From assembly GCA_946539445.1 (NCBI GenBank), contig CAMNHK010000011.1, positions 1 to 42,792 of the forward strand: a stretch of 42,792 nt of DNA. Direction: 5' to 3'. The notes beneath the pieces were generated by a model that saw only the letters and a program-made list of their open reading frames with translations, ran no database searches and was not told the origin of the DNA. A program made the position numbers and the translations under genes. This stretch comes from an uncultured Caryophanales bacterium. Lineage in GTDB: Bacteria; Bacillota_I; Bacilli_A; RF39; UBA660. Below, piece by piece: positions 24,979 through 33,636 of the stretch (within the stretch, counting starts at the first letter, position 1; the number at the start of each line of letters is the position of its first letter).

Positions 24979-25980
24979 TTATTCTTTTTTATCTTCTTCT
25001 TTTTGATCTAGAGCTTGTGTCCCCACATAGTGAAGATACCGTACTCCTCGTCCATTGTTACGGGCATTTAAATAGGATTCTATACTACATTCTCCTACTC
25101 CATTGGTTACAAACTTGGAAGAGTGGATCATATTTCCATCTCCAAGGTATAGACCTACATGGTAACAATTATTGGCAGCGGAATGAAGTCCTGCTGTATC
25201 TTTTTTATTAACAAAACAAACGATGTCACCTGGTTTTGCTTCTGAGGCATCTACTTCGATAAATCCTTTGTTGTAGGCATCGTAATTGTCTTTTGTAACA
25301 TTTCCCCAATAGTTCATACAACTACCATAGAAACCACCATTTCCTTTTTCCTGAGCACTGGCTCCATTAAATAATACTTGGTTATAGCAGTAGCTAACAA
25401 ACATCGCACAACCAAAGCCTTCTCCATCTCCTTCTTCTGGTCCATAATGCATACTGTTATAGGGAGAACCAATTTGGGTTCTTCCGGCCTCAATTAATTG
25501 AGCAATTTGTGCATCGGTTAATGGACCATCGGTTAGAATTGGTGCACCAGAAGAAATCGTAATACTACCAGGAGAGGCACTAACGCTTAAGGATCCGGCT
25601 GACGCGGTTGCGAGATAGGATTCTATTTCTGCCTTTAAACGGTTTAGTTCGGTCGATAAGGTATTCATTTCATTACTGTATGCTTTTATAGAGGCTTTAT
25701 CTCCGCTTGCCGAAGCGGCATTAAAAGATATCTCTGCTTGTTTTAGGCTTTCTTTCGTGCTGATGTATTGAAGATATAAATCACAGGCTGATGAAAAAGC
25801 ATTCATTTCTCCTTCTAGTGTAGAATTATATTCCCCTATAAACTCTTCTGCCCTGGAAACTAGATTTTGATAGGAATCCCCTATCCAAGATCCAGATAAG
25901 CTGCTAATTTCCGTATTATACTGATTTAGTGTTGTTTTAAATGAGTTTAAATCATTACTGACGATTCCACTGCTTACCAT
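24979..25980 (-). CDS. WXG-type NlpC/P60 cell-wall hydrolase, likely T7SS substrate
   Basis: A 333-residue protein without signal peptide. Residues 1-125 are helical with a WXG motif in the turn (Trp32-Ile-Gly34 in SGSWIGDSYQNL), as in WXG100 substrates of type VII secretion. A Ser/Ala/Gly linker follows (about 124-150), then an NlpC/P60 domain with catalytic Cys191 (GFGCAMFVSYCYN) and His274 (NCYHVGLYLGDGNMIHS). Such a hydrolase could cut peptide cross-links to open the wall for secretion. It begins the operon with abi and htrA and lies about 2.2 kb from the T7SS genes. AGAGGG lies 8 bases before the ATG; a TGGTAAAAT element upstream may be its promoter. Confidence 0.85.
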   Translation of the reverse strand: MVSSGIVSNDLNSFKTTLNQYNTEISSLSGSWIGDSYQNLVSRAEEFIGEYNSTLEGEMNAFSSACDLYLQYISTKESLKQAEISFNAASASGDKASIKAYSNEMNTLSTELNRLKAEIESYLATASAGSLSVSASPGSITISSGAPILTDGPLTDAQIAQLIEAGRTQIGSPYNSMHYGPEEGDGEGFGCAMFVSYCYNQVLFNGASAQEKGNGGFYGSCMNYWGNVTKDNYDAYNKGFIEVDASEAKPGDIVCFVNKKDTAGLHSAANNCYHVGLYLGDGNMIHSSKFVTNGVGECSIESYLNARNNGRGVRYLHYVGTQALDQKEEDKKE

Positions 25981-25997
25981 ATTATCTACCCTCTATC

Positions 25998-26012
25998 ATT
26001 ATAATTTTACCA
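25998..26012 (-). promoter_or_regulatory. Promoter candidate for the WXG-NlpC/P60 operon
   Basis: The minus strand carries TGG followed by TAAAAT (26004-26009) and then TATAAT (25998-26003), two overlapping possible -10 elements. They lie about 20 bases before the start codon at 25980. No clear -35 was assigned. Confidence 0.4.
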
Positions 26013-26078
26013 TAAAACCTTTTCTTTCTTCAATATGAGAACGATATTCTAAAATAAAAGGTGTAAATCTATTTTTTG

Positions 26079-26087
26079 TGATATAAT
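26079..26087 (+). promoter_or_regulatory. Extended -10 promoter of the phospholipase-like gene
   Basis: TGA followed by TATAAT (26082-26087) precedes AGGGGGAAT and the ATG at 26121. Confidence 0.5.
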
Positions 26088-26120
26088 GAATTATATTATT
26101 GTTTATTAGGGGGAATCTAT

Positions 26121-27089
26121 ATGCCAGCTACGATTACTCATGCTTTTTTTGCGAAGGATGTTTATGAGATATTGCCATCCGAAATACAATCAAAATTAAA
26201 TGTAGATCGTTGTAAGATGTTTGGACAAAGTGCCGATAGTTTTATGTTTTATAATCTATTTTCCATTTTACCAGGAAAGAAGATTCGTGATTTTCAAGAT
26301 TATTTTCATACTCATAATACTCAAGATTTCTTTTTAAATATTCTTCAATATATGAGAGATAATTCGATTGAGGACGAAGATACGTATTCTTATTTAGTTG
26401 GTTCAATCTGTCATTATGCACTAGACTCTACTTTGCATCCTTATATTGTATATCGTTCTGGGCAATTTCAAAAAGGAAAACCTAGTACTTATAAATATAA
26501 TAATGTTCATGCTTTTATGGAAGCTTTTCTTGATAATGATATGATTCGCAGAAGAGAAAAAGTAAATCCTTATACCTTTCCAATTGGGGATTTTTGTTTT
26601 GATTTGAAAACTTTTTCAGAGTCTTTAAATAAAACAATTCAATATACTTATTATAATACTTTCCATATGAATCAAATGGATTCTATCTATTATAAGTCTT
26701 TAAAACAAATGAAATTTGCATTAACTGCTTTTCGTAGAGATCCTTATGGAATAAAAAAAGTATTTTATCAAATCTTGGATACTTTTACTCCTCGTAGTTG
26801 TTTTCGCTTTGAAGCTATTAGTTATCATCTTCCGCTAGAAGATTCTCATAATTATTTGAATTTAAATCATACTACTTGGAGACATCCTGTATCTTATGAT
26901 GTTACCAGTACAGAGTCTTTTGTAGATTTATATTTAAGAGCTATTAAATTAGCCAAGGTAATTGTTTGTGCTAGTTTTGATTATTTAAATCATAAAGATA
27001 TTGATTTAGAAAAAGTATTCCCTAATATTAGTTATGTAACGGGATTAAATTGTGAAGATAAAAGAGAATTAAAATATTTTGATTTTTAA
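26121..27089 (+). CDS. Zinc-dependent phospholipase C-like protein
   Basis: A 322-residue protein of the zinc-dependent phospholipase C fold. The likely metal ligands can be read in order: His7 (ATITHAFFA), Asp39 (GQSADSF), His63 or His65 (YFHTH), His98 and Asp102 (ICHYALDSTLHP), His106, and His130 and Glu134 (NVHAFMEAF). The H-x3-E pair matches the enzyme from Bacillus cereus. No signal peptide is present, so unlike the secreted phospholipases it probably acts in the cytoplasm, and its substrate may differ. AGGGGGAAT gives the start. The SpoIID-like gene follows 55 bases later in the same direction, with no strong terminator between them. Confidence 0.85.
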   Translation: MPATITHAFFAKDVYEILPSEIQSKLNVDRCKMFGQSADSFMFYNLFSILPGKKIRDFQDYFHTHNTQDFFLNILQYMRDNSIEDEDTYSYLVGSICHYALDSTLHPYIVYRSGQFQKGKPSTYKYNNVHAFMEAFLDNDMIRRREKVNPYTFPIGDFCFDLKTFSESLNKTIQYTYYNTFHMNQMDSIYYKSLKQMKFALTAFRRDPYGIKKVFYQILDTFTPRSCFRFEAISYHLPLEDSHNYLNLNHTTWRHPVSYDVTSTESFVDLYLRAIKLAKVIVCASFDYLNHKDIDLEKVFPNISYVTGLNCEDKRELKYFDF

Positions 27090-27144
27090 TTCTTTTTTTG
27101 TATAGAAAAAAATAATCCATCTCATACTAATTCTAGGTGATGGT

Positions 27145-28194
27145 ATGTTTTATCAGTACGACATTGTATCAAAAGAAGGAGAAGAAATTCTTTATATTTA
27201 TTGTTCGCTGAAGCAAGAGTTTTCACAAGAATTCCTTTTTCATGAAGAAGAGGGCTGGAGTCAAAAAATACAAAATTATATTTTACAAAATAATATTCCT
27301 TTTCGAGGAAATAAAGTATATTTAATTGTAAATGGAATTGTCGTAAAAGTTTTTGATTTAAAACATTCAGAAATCTCTCCTCAACCGGATTTAAAGTATT
27401 CTATGGAGCATTTTAAGATTATTCTTCATTCTCCTGATAAAGTACTTACTATTTCTTTAAAGGAATATCTTATTAGTATTTTATTTTCTTTTTCTAATTA
27501 TAAAATTCACAAAGAAGGTTTAAAAGCTATTGCGGTTTTATTTTCTACTTATGCTTATAAACAAATGCGAGAAAAAAATTATTTATCTGTCACAGATGAT
27601 TTTGCTCTTTATCAACCTCTTTCTTATTATCAAGCTACGCTTCCAAATTTTTTAGAATTATGTCAATCCTATCAAGAATTGTTATTGGAAGTGGATGGGG
27701 TTTTTCTAACGTATGAGAAGCAGTTTATTCTGCCATTTATTCATTATTCTAATAGTGGAAAAACTTTTACTCATGACAAATATCCTTATTTGTCTAGTGT
27801 CAAAAGCTTAAGTGATATGACTTCTCCTACTTATGTGGAATCTCATACGTATTCGTTTTCCGAATTAGAAAAGATATTTCAAACTTCTAGTATTGATCCT
27901 CATTCTATTCAATATATCCATCCGGATGGAAAAAAACACTTAGTTTTGGGGAATGAGAAATTTTCTTTGGAGGAATTTCGAAGAATTTTAAATCTACGGT
28001 CGACTGTATTTTATTTTATTGTTTATCCTAATTCTTTTCGAATTATCACTTTAGGATGTGGTAATTCCTATGGCCTTAGTATATTTGGTGCGAATGATAT
28101 GGCAGAACATGGACTTCTCTTTCACCAAATATTAAAATACTATTTTCCTAAAACTAAATTATGTAAATATGTAAAAGAAAAAGAACTTTCCTAA
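27145..28194 (+). CDS. SpoIID/LytB-like protein lacking the catalytic motif
   Basis: A 349-residue protein that follows the SpoIID fold: the entry motif LKEYL (105-109), GLKAIAVLFSTYAYKQM (125-141), the loop HYSNSGKTFTHDKYPYLSSV (200-219) and the closing GCGNSYGLSIFGANDMAEHG (304-323), then FHQILKYYFPKT. SpoIID is a lytic transglycosylase whose catalytic glutamate sits in a GEMP-type motif just after the entry motif. Here that position reads SILFSFSNY, without Glu, so activity is probably lost. No signal peptide or membrane anchor is found either. No Shine-Dalgarno as strong as in the neighbours is seen. It may be a structural or binding relic; the window has no other sporulation gene. Confidence 0.7.
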   Translation: MFYQYDIVSKEGEEILYIYCSLKQEFSQEFLFHEEEGWSQKIQNYILQNNIPFRGNKVYLIVNGIVVKVFDLKHSEISPQPDLKYSMEHFKIILHSPDKVLTISLKEYLISILFSFSNYKIHKEGLKAIAVLFSTYAYKQMREKNYLSVTDDFALYQPLSYYQATLPNFLELCQSYQELLLEVDGVFLTYEKQFILPFIHYSNSGKTFTHDKYPYLSSVKSLSDMTSPTYVESHTYSFSELEKIFQTSSIDPHSIQYIHPDGKKHLVLGNEKFSLEEFRRILNLRSTVFYFIVYPNSFRIITLGCGNSYGLSIFGANDMAEHGLLFHQILKYYFPKTKLCKYVKEKELS

Positions 28195-28203
28195 GAAAGT
28201 TCT
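28182..28203. terminator. Bidirectional terminator between the SpoIID-like gene and the T7SS cluster
   Basis: A 9-bp perfect stem (28182-28190 with 28195-28203) with a 4-base loop; both convergent genes end inside it. Confidence 0.85.
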
Positions 28204-28420
28204 ATTTTATTTGATCTTTTAATTCTTGAAGAGCTTCATCCGCATCTCGGTTAATTTCAATGGTATTCTCTAAGAATTTTGAATACCCTTCTACGGTTGC
28301 GGAAAAATCTGCTAATTCTTGAATATTACGATTTTTCAATAAGGAATCTATAATTTCTGCTTGCGCTTTTAATTCTTGAGCAATGTTCATTACTTCATCA
28401 TAACTTAATTTATCAATCAT
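28202..28420 (-). CDS. Small helical protein of the T7SS cluster
   Basis: A 72-residue, almost wholly helical acidic protein with no cysteine, tryptophan or membrane segment. Size and predicted helical hairpin resemble WXG100/ESAT-6-like secreted proteins, but the central WXG is absent; a turn is likely near KNRNIQ. The open frame runs to a TTG two codons earlier; the ATG is preferred because GGAGG lies 9 bases upstream. It overlaps the preceding small gene by 8 bases and ends the T7SS gene run. It may be a secreted partner or a chaperone of the neighbouring protein. Confidence 0.6.
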   Translation of the reverse strand: MIDKLSYDEVMNIAQELKAQAEIIDSLLKNRNIQELADFSATVEGYSKFLENTIEINRDADEALQELKDQIK

Positions 28421-28631
28421 CTCCAAGCGCCTCCAAACTTTCTGGATTTGTTACTTCTGCAGAAGGAGATTCTTTTTTGAACTCTTCGGCTTTTTGGGCA
28501 ACGATTTGTTTGTATTCTTCAATTGTTTCAATATAATTTAGATTATCTAAATTATTCCAACCAGCTTTCATTTTGGCAAGATAATCAAATATTTTATTTA
28601 CAGCTGTAACATATTGATTATACTCGTTCAT
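28413..28631 (-). CDS. WXG100-like small protein of the T7SS cluster
   Basis: A 72-residue helical protein. A tryptophan in the turn region (MKAGWNNLDNL) sits where WXG100 proteins carry Trp-x-Gly, but the glycine is replaced by Asn. The second half (YIETIEEYKQIVAQKAEEF) forms the expected second helix, and the end is acidic and flexible. AAGGAGG gives a strong start. It is encoded 10 bases after the EsaB-like gene and overlaps the next small gene. By position it is the best candidate for the small secreted substrate of this T7SS, but homology is weak. Confidence 0.6.
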   Translation of the reverse strand: MNEYNQYVTAVNKIFDYLAKMKAGWNNLDNLNYIETIEEYKQIVAQKAEEFKKESPSAEVTNPESLEALGDD

Positions 28632-28641
28632 AATAACCTCC

Positions 28642-28902
28642 TTATAATAGTATGATTCTAGATCCGTTCTTTAAGTCTGTATCTCTGACATTCTGATTTA
28701 CATCATAAATAACACCATTTTCCTTACTGTAAAAATTGGTATCACTTTTGATGATATAGGCTCCATCGGTTAATTCGATTAAAGCACTTTCAATCAAAGA
28801 TTTAATCGTTCCAACTTTTTTGTTGATTGGAATGAACAAATCATATTTTTTTTCTATAATAGGGATTTCTAATTCAATTAGTATTTTATTTTTATTATTC
28901 AT
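28642..28902 (-). CDS. esaB: EsaB/YukD-like ubiquitin-fold T7SS protein
   Basis: An 86-residue protein reading as a small ubiquitin-like beta-grasp fold: KILIELEIPIIEKKYDLFIP, then VGTIKSLIESALIELTDG, closing with TDLKNGSRIILL. EsaB/YukD proteins of this size are cytoplasmic components of T7SSb loci and nearly always lie next to essC, as here, 11 bases downstream. The ATG two codons upstream (28908) has its AGGAGG only 1 base away, so the ATG at 28902 is preferred. The identity rests on size, fold pattern and location. Confidence 0.8.
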   Translation of the reverse strand: MNNKNKILIELEIPIIEKKYDLFIPINKKVGTIKSLIESALIELTDGAYIIKSDTNFYSKENGVIYDVNQNVRDTDLKNGSRIILL

Positions 28903-28913
28903 ATCCATCCCTC

Positions 28914-31900
28914 CTATTCATCTGACATAAGCTTCATTAAAGCAGCTTTTCCTTTTTTGATAATATAACCAAATCCTGGAGCTACTTCGGCACGTAAAAT
29001 TCTGGCATTGGTTGTTACTTTTAAGGTGAATTGGTTACTTAAACCATTTCCAATCCAAATACCATCGGATAAGTCTACGTTTGGTTTGAACCAAGATTCA
29101 AAGTTAATAGCTTTAATAGCATCAATATTATCTACAATGATACACTTAATATTGTTTTGTTTCTTACAATCTGTTAGTAAGGTAACAAATTTACTCTTCT
29201 CAATAGCACTTAATTTTCCTAACATCGAATTAATGTTAATCAAGAAGCAAACGGTTGTTTTTTCCGGATCATTGGCAGAGAATGCCTCATTTAATTTATC
29301 AATTGCTTCATAGCAAGTATCACTGGCATATGTTATTCGATCATTGCTTGTTAGCGTCAAGGCACTATTACTATCGAATACAATACATTCTGTATTATTA
29401 ATACTTAAGAAGTTGTTCATTAATCCTGTTAAGAATTGTGGCTCTGCTGTAACATCTTCTCCAGTAACAACATACATATACTTATCACGGAAGTTAATGG
29501 TTGCAATTTCAAGAGTTTCTTTCTCAACTCCAACAGGGATGCTTCCAAAAGATCCCAATTTGTGAGAGACAAATTCTTGATTTACAACATCTGGTAAGAT
29601 TGGAATTCTTGGTGCTTTGAAATCACAGATTTCATTTAATTTATTAGAAACAATCTTAACATAGTCGGTAATTTTTTCTTCTTTATAAGTGTAAGCTGTT
29701 TGGAATTCAAAGATTCCATCTAATAAAATCATTCCACGTCCATACGCTTTTGATGGCTCTTTTTTACGAACTCCTGGAATAACAGATGCATAATCCATTG
29801 GATCATTGAATTGTAGTACAACGTTTTGCTTGAAGTTTTGACGTAGACGGTAACGTACGGTATTTGGTCCATTGGTACTGAATATGAAGATAACTCCATA
29901 TTTCAAACAGTCTCTGGTCATTTGACCAATTAATTCTTCATAATCTGGATAAGTTTCTAAGAATGCTTCTACGTTGTTGATGATGATTACGATCAATGGA
30001 ATTTGTTTTCCACCATGATTAATATAGAAATCATAAGATCCATTGTAATCTACGAAGATTTTCTTTCTTTCTTCTACAATACTGTTAATCATCTTAAATA
30101 AGTTTGCAATCTTTTCGGCATCTCCTGATAGGATTACTTCTCCTACATGTGGAGCTTGACGGAACATGGTTAATGTTTCAGCACCAAAGTCCATAATATA
30201 GAAGTTAACTTCTTTACTATCATGAGTTGAAATAGTTGAGTATACAATACTTGCTAGCATCAATTCTTTACCACTTCCAGCAGAACCAAATACTATGGTA
30301 TTACCTTCTCTTGATAATGGTAGAGTTAATACGTTTTGTGCTTGGTTATCTGGATCATCATATTCTCCAATAATTGGATTAATATCATTTTTCTGTGGCT
30401 TATAATTGTATTTATGTTTTAATTCATCAACATAAATGACATCTGGAATTCTATCTAGCCATAATTGATCAATGCTGACATCTTGTGTCTTAGCCTGATT
30501 TACGATGTAACGAATAATATTGGTTATTTCTTCTCCAGAAGATGGAGCAGCAATTTCATTTTGTTTAGGATCTAATGACTTGATTGTATTTCCAACATTA
30601 TCTACTATCGTAATGGATTGATCAATCTTCTTTTTTCTTTTTTCAGTAGGATAATATTGAGCTCCAGCCCAAGCAGCTTGTCCTTGTGCAAATAACTCAT
30701 TATAACCTACTTGTAAGTAGAAACGACCGGTATTCTTTAATTCGGCTGCATCTGGACATTTAATCATATCCATACTGTCGGATTTGTCTTGAACCCTTAA
30801 ACAAATACGGAATTTGGAGTTGGACCAAATTTGATCATTAACGACACCACTTGGTTTCTGAGTTGCTAGAATAAGGTGGACTCCAAGGGAACGTCCGATA
30901 CGAGCAGTTGAAATCAATTGATCCATGAATTCTGGTCTTTGGTCTTTCAACTCAGCAAACTCGTCGGAAATAATGAATAAGTGAGAAATTGGTCTTTCTA
31001 CTAATCCCCTACGATATAAGCTTTGATATTTGTAAATATCAATGGTACTTTCATTCAATTTATCTCTGGCTTCGTTAAATAATCTTTGACGTTTACGAAG
31101 TTCGGATTGAATAGATGCTAAGGAACGGTTCATTTCTACGGTATCCAAGTTGGTAATCGTTCCAGCTAAGTGAGGTAGTTTAATACCTGTTTCTTTGTTT
31201 TCAAAGGCTCCGGTCAAACCTCCTCCTTTATAGTCGATTAAGACAAAGGATACTTCATATGGATGGTAATTAATTGCCATCGATAAGATATAAGTAATGA
31301 TAAATTCTGATTTACCAGAACCTGTCATACCGGCAATCAAACCATGTGGTCCATGAGCTTTTTCATGTAAGTCTAACTTAAATAATTCTCTAGATTTATC
31401 TAATCCAATTGGTGCTTGTAGAGACTTTGTTGGGTCATTCGTTTTCCATCTATTTAGAATATTTAATTGATCAACCATACCAACATTGTACATTTCTAGG
31501 AAAGATACACTATTTGGTAGAGATCTACTTTCTTTTGCTATATCAATTGGAATGTTTGCGATGATTTTGCAACACTCAAATATATCTAAGGTTGGATCAA
31601 AGTCTGCTTCAAATTCTTTTTGTTTGTTCGCAACTAATTCGTTTTCAAATACTCCTGATTTCTTATCTCCAATACTAATGAATGTTTTACATTCATTTGG
31701 GATATTAATCAATCTTGGACTAATAACAATTAAACTAAATCCATAGTTAATTGGCATTTCACAAACGTCTTTTACTAATTCCAAATCTCTGACTAATTTG
31801 TAGTCATCCGTAATTAATAAATAGTATGGTTTATATTTGTGGTAATCTACTCCACTTAATTCCATCTTACCATTATTATCCTTGAATTTTCTGGCTTGCA

Positions 31901-33482
31901 TTTCTTTCTCTAGTTCTAGAGATATTTCTTTAGCTTCATCCAAGTTCGTAGCAAAGTAACGAACCATACGATTGTTACTCCAAGTGTGAGGTGCTATTTT
32001 TAAGTAGTCCCAGTTTGGAGCATTTTGGTCATTTGTTAAGATAACTAGTTTTAAATCTTCATAACTATGGTACGTTAACATTTGAAGAATTAATCCATCT
32101 AAGAATTGTTTCTTATTTGCTCCTGTTCCAATAATCGCAACAATATTCTTTTCTATGAAGTTTAATGATATTGGTACGTTTTCAATGGTTCTAGAAGCCG
32201 CTCCTATTTTGTATACTTCTTTTAATAATTCATCATCTTTTAGAGAGAAATGCTCTTCTGGTACATTTACTCTTCCTTTTAATTCAGTAGAACCTACTCC
32301 TAATCGTAAATCTAAGAAGTCATCTTGGTCTAATTCTCTTTCCCATAGATTACGTTTCTTTTGATAGATAATTTCTTTAATTTGAGATAATGGTAAATAA
32401 TTATCAATTAATATTTGTCTTTGTAATTTAATCTCGGTTTGAATTTTTTCTTTTTTAGATTCCAAATAAGCTACATATTTGGTTGTTCTTTCTTCTTCGT
32501 TTTTAATTCTTAATTTCTTTTGATACCTTCGTTGAAGGTTTGGCCATAGAATCATCGTTGAAAGCATCGCACCTGTCATGATTAGGGTTGGTAGGGCTGC
32601 ATTTAAATCGGTTGTTCCTTCAATTACTCCTTGCAAGGTATTGAACCCCATTGTCATAGATGTCATTCCCATAGTAAGCATTGGACCTAAAGTGAATAGT
32701 AATGGTGTTTTATCTTCTTCTTGTCCAGCAGGAGGTGGATCAATATCAATTAAAGTCTCTTCAATTCCAGTTTTGAATCGTGGAGCACGATAGAAATAAT
32801 CATCTTCTTTATAGAATTCAATTCCTTCTTCATCTGGATTATCAAATTCTGTTTGTTGTTGGATGATTGGTCCAACGGTTTGAAATTCTCCTCCATCGAT
32901 TCGTAAGAAGTTTGGAATGTTGTTCAATATTAAGGTATCTTTCATTACGATGATTTTTAATCCCATAATAAAGATAATATCTCCATACTCTAATTGTTTT
33001 GTGGTAATAGATGTATTATTTACATATGTTCCATATTTACTATTTAAGTCTTGAACCACCCATTTTCCACTATTGTAAATTAATCTTGCTTGCTGTTTGG
33101 AAACTAAAGGGTAATTATAATATATTTCAGCACGGTTATCTGTACCAATTAATACTTCTTTTTTATCTTCAACTTTTAATTTTAGTATTTCACGGTCAGT
33201 GGATGGAGAACAATACAAAATCACGAATTCATTATCCGTGTTTATTTTTAAAAAGTATAAGCTGTAATCTTTTAAGATAGCGGATTCTACTTCTCGATCT
33301 CCAGACATAATCTTTGTTTCGAAGTCACTCTTGATTTTCCATTCTCCGTTGAATTCTTCGACATTGATTAAGTTTCTAGTATTCCCAAAATAGTCATTAT
33401 CGGTAATCCAGTAATTTCCGGATACTTTGGTTGGAAGTGAAAAGTTGTAGATTTTTTTCTTCTTGATTAATCTGACTATCAC
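28914..33482 (-). CDS. essC: EssC-type T7SS ATPase, FtsK/SpoIIIE family
   Basis: A 1522-residue membrane ATPase, the motor of T7SSb, close in length to the staphylococcal EssC (about 1480). Two FHA-like domains fill about 1-185; the second shows LVSKQQARL and DLNSKYGTYVNN. Two membrane helices lie near 258-281 and 290-312. FtsK/SpoIIIE domain 1 has Walker A GMTGSGKSEF with Lys724 and Walker B VLIDYKGGG. Domain 2 has Walker A GSAGSGKELM with Lys1072. A third domain at the C-terminus lacks a clear Walker A, as is common in the family. The start is GTG, supported by GGGGTG 7 bases upstream and a TTGTAA-N17-TATAAT promoter at 33519-33547. EsaA, EssA and EssB genes are not in the window. Confidence 0.95.
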   Translation of the reverse strand: MIVRLIKKKKIYNFSLPTKVSGNYWITDNDYFGNTRNLINVEEFNGEWKIKSDFETKIMSGDREVESAILKDYSLYFLKINTDNEFVILYCSPSTDREILKLKVEDKKEVLIGTDNRAEIYYNYPLVSKQQARLIYNSGKWVVQDLNSKYGTYVNNTSITTKQLEYGDIIFIMGLKIIVMKDTLILNNIPNFLRIDGGEFQTVGPIIQQQTEFDNPDEEGIEFYKEDDYFYRAPRFKTGIEETLIDIDPPPAGQEEDKTPLLFTLGPMLTMGMTSMTMGFNTLQGVIEGTTDLNAALPTLIMTGAMLSTMILWPNLQRRYQKKLRIKNEEERTTKYVAYLESKKEKIQTEIKLQRQILIDNYLPLSQIKEIIYQKKRNLWERELDQDDFLDLRLGVGSTELKGRVNVPEEHFSLKDDELLKEVYKIGAASRTIENVPISLNFIEKNIVAIIGTGANKKQFLDGLILQMLTYHSYEDLKLVILTNDQNAPNWDYLKIAPHTWSNNRMVRYFATNLDEAKEISLELEKEMQARKFKDNNGKMELSGVDYHKYKPYYLLITDDYKLVRDLELVKDVCEMPINYGFSLIVISPRLINIPNECKTFISIGDKKSGVFENELVANKQKEFEADFDPTLDIFECCKIIANIPIDIAKESRSLPNSVSFLEMYNVGMVDQLNILNRWKTNDPTKSLQAPIGLDKSRELFKLDLHEKAHGPHGLIAGMTGSGKSEFIITYILSMAINYHPYEVSFVLIDYKGGGLTGAFENKETGIKLPHLAGTITNLDTVEMNRSLASIQSELRKRQRLFNEARDKLNESTIDIYKYQSLYRRGLVERPISHLFIISDEFAELKDQRPEFMDQLISTARIGRSLGVHLILATQKPSGVVNDQIWSNSKFRICLRVQDKSDSMDMIKCPDAAELKNTGRFYLQVGYNELFAQGQAAWAGAQYYPTEKRKKKIDQSITIVDNVGNTIKSLDPKQNEIAAPSSGEEITNIIRYIVNQAKTQDVSIDQLWLDRIPDVIYVDELKHKYNYKPQKNDINPIIGEYDDPDNQAQNVLTLPLSREGNTIVFGSAGSGKELMLASIVYSTISTHDSKEVNFYIMDFGAETLTMFRQAPHVGEVILSGDAEKIANLFKMINSIVEERKKIFVDYNGSYDFYINHGGKQIPLIVIIINNVEAFLETYPDYEELIGQMTRDCLKYGVIFIFSTNGPNTVRYRLRQNFKQNVVLQFNDPMDYASVIPGVRKKEPSKAYGRGMILLDGIFEFQTAYTYKEEKITDYVKIVSNKLNEICDFKAPRIPILPDVVNQEFVSHKLGSFGSIPVGVEKETLEIATINFRDKYMYVVTGEDVTAEPQFLTGLMNNFLSINNTECIVFDSNSALTLTSNDRITYASDTCYEAIDKLNEAFSANDPEKTTVCFLININSMLGKLSAIEKSKFVTLLTDCKKQNNIKCIIVDNIDAIKAINFESWFKPNVDLSDGIWIGNGLSNQFTLKVTTNARILRAEVAPGFGYIIKKGKAALMKLMSDE

Positions 33483-33518
33483 TAGAAATCACCCCGTATT
33501 ATTCTAATTATATATTAC

Positions 33519-33547
33519 ATTATATCTTTAATTCCTTTTTTTTACAA
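33519..33547 (-). promoter_or_regulatory. Promoter of the T7SS operon
   Basis: TTGTAA (33542-33547) and TATAAT (33519-33524) on the minus strand are exactly 17 bases apart, with a leader of about 30 bases before the GTG start of essC. It lies in the 154-base divergent region 33483-33636. Confidence 0.65.
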
Positions 33548-33606
33548 TATTCTTTTCTACTATTTTTTGTTTCTAGCTCATATTTTTTTGTTTTGATGGA
33601 TTCTTA

Positions 33607-33615
33607 TGATATAAT
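33607..33615 (+). promoter_or_regulatory. Extended -10 promoter of the 140-residue hypothetical gene
   Basis: TGA followed by TATAAT (33610-33615) precedes GTGGAGG and the ATG at 33637. A TTGTTT 16 bases upstream may serve as -35. Confidence 0.5.
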
Positions 33616-33636
33616 AAACGTAGTGGAGGATTCATT

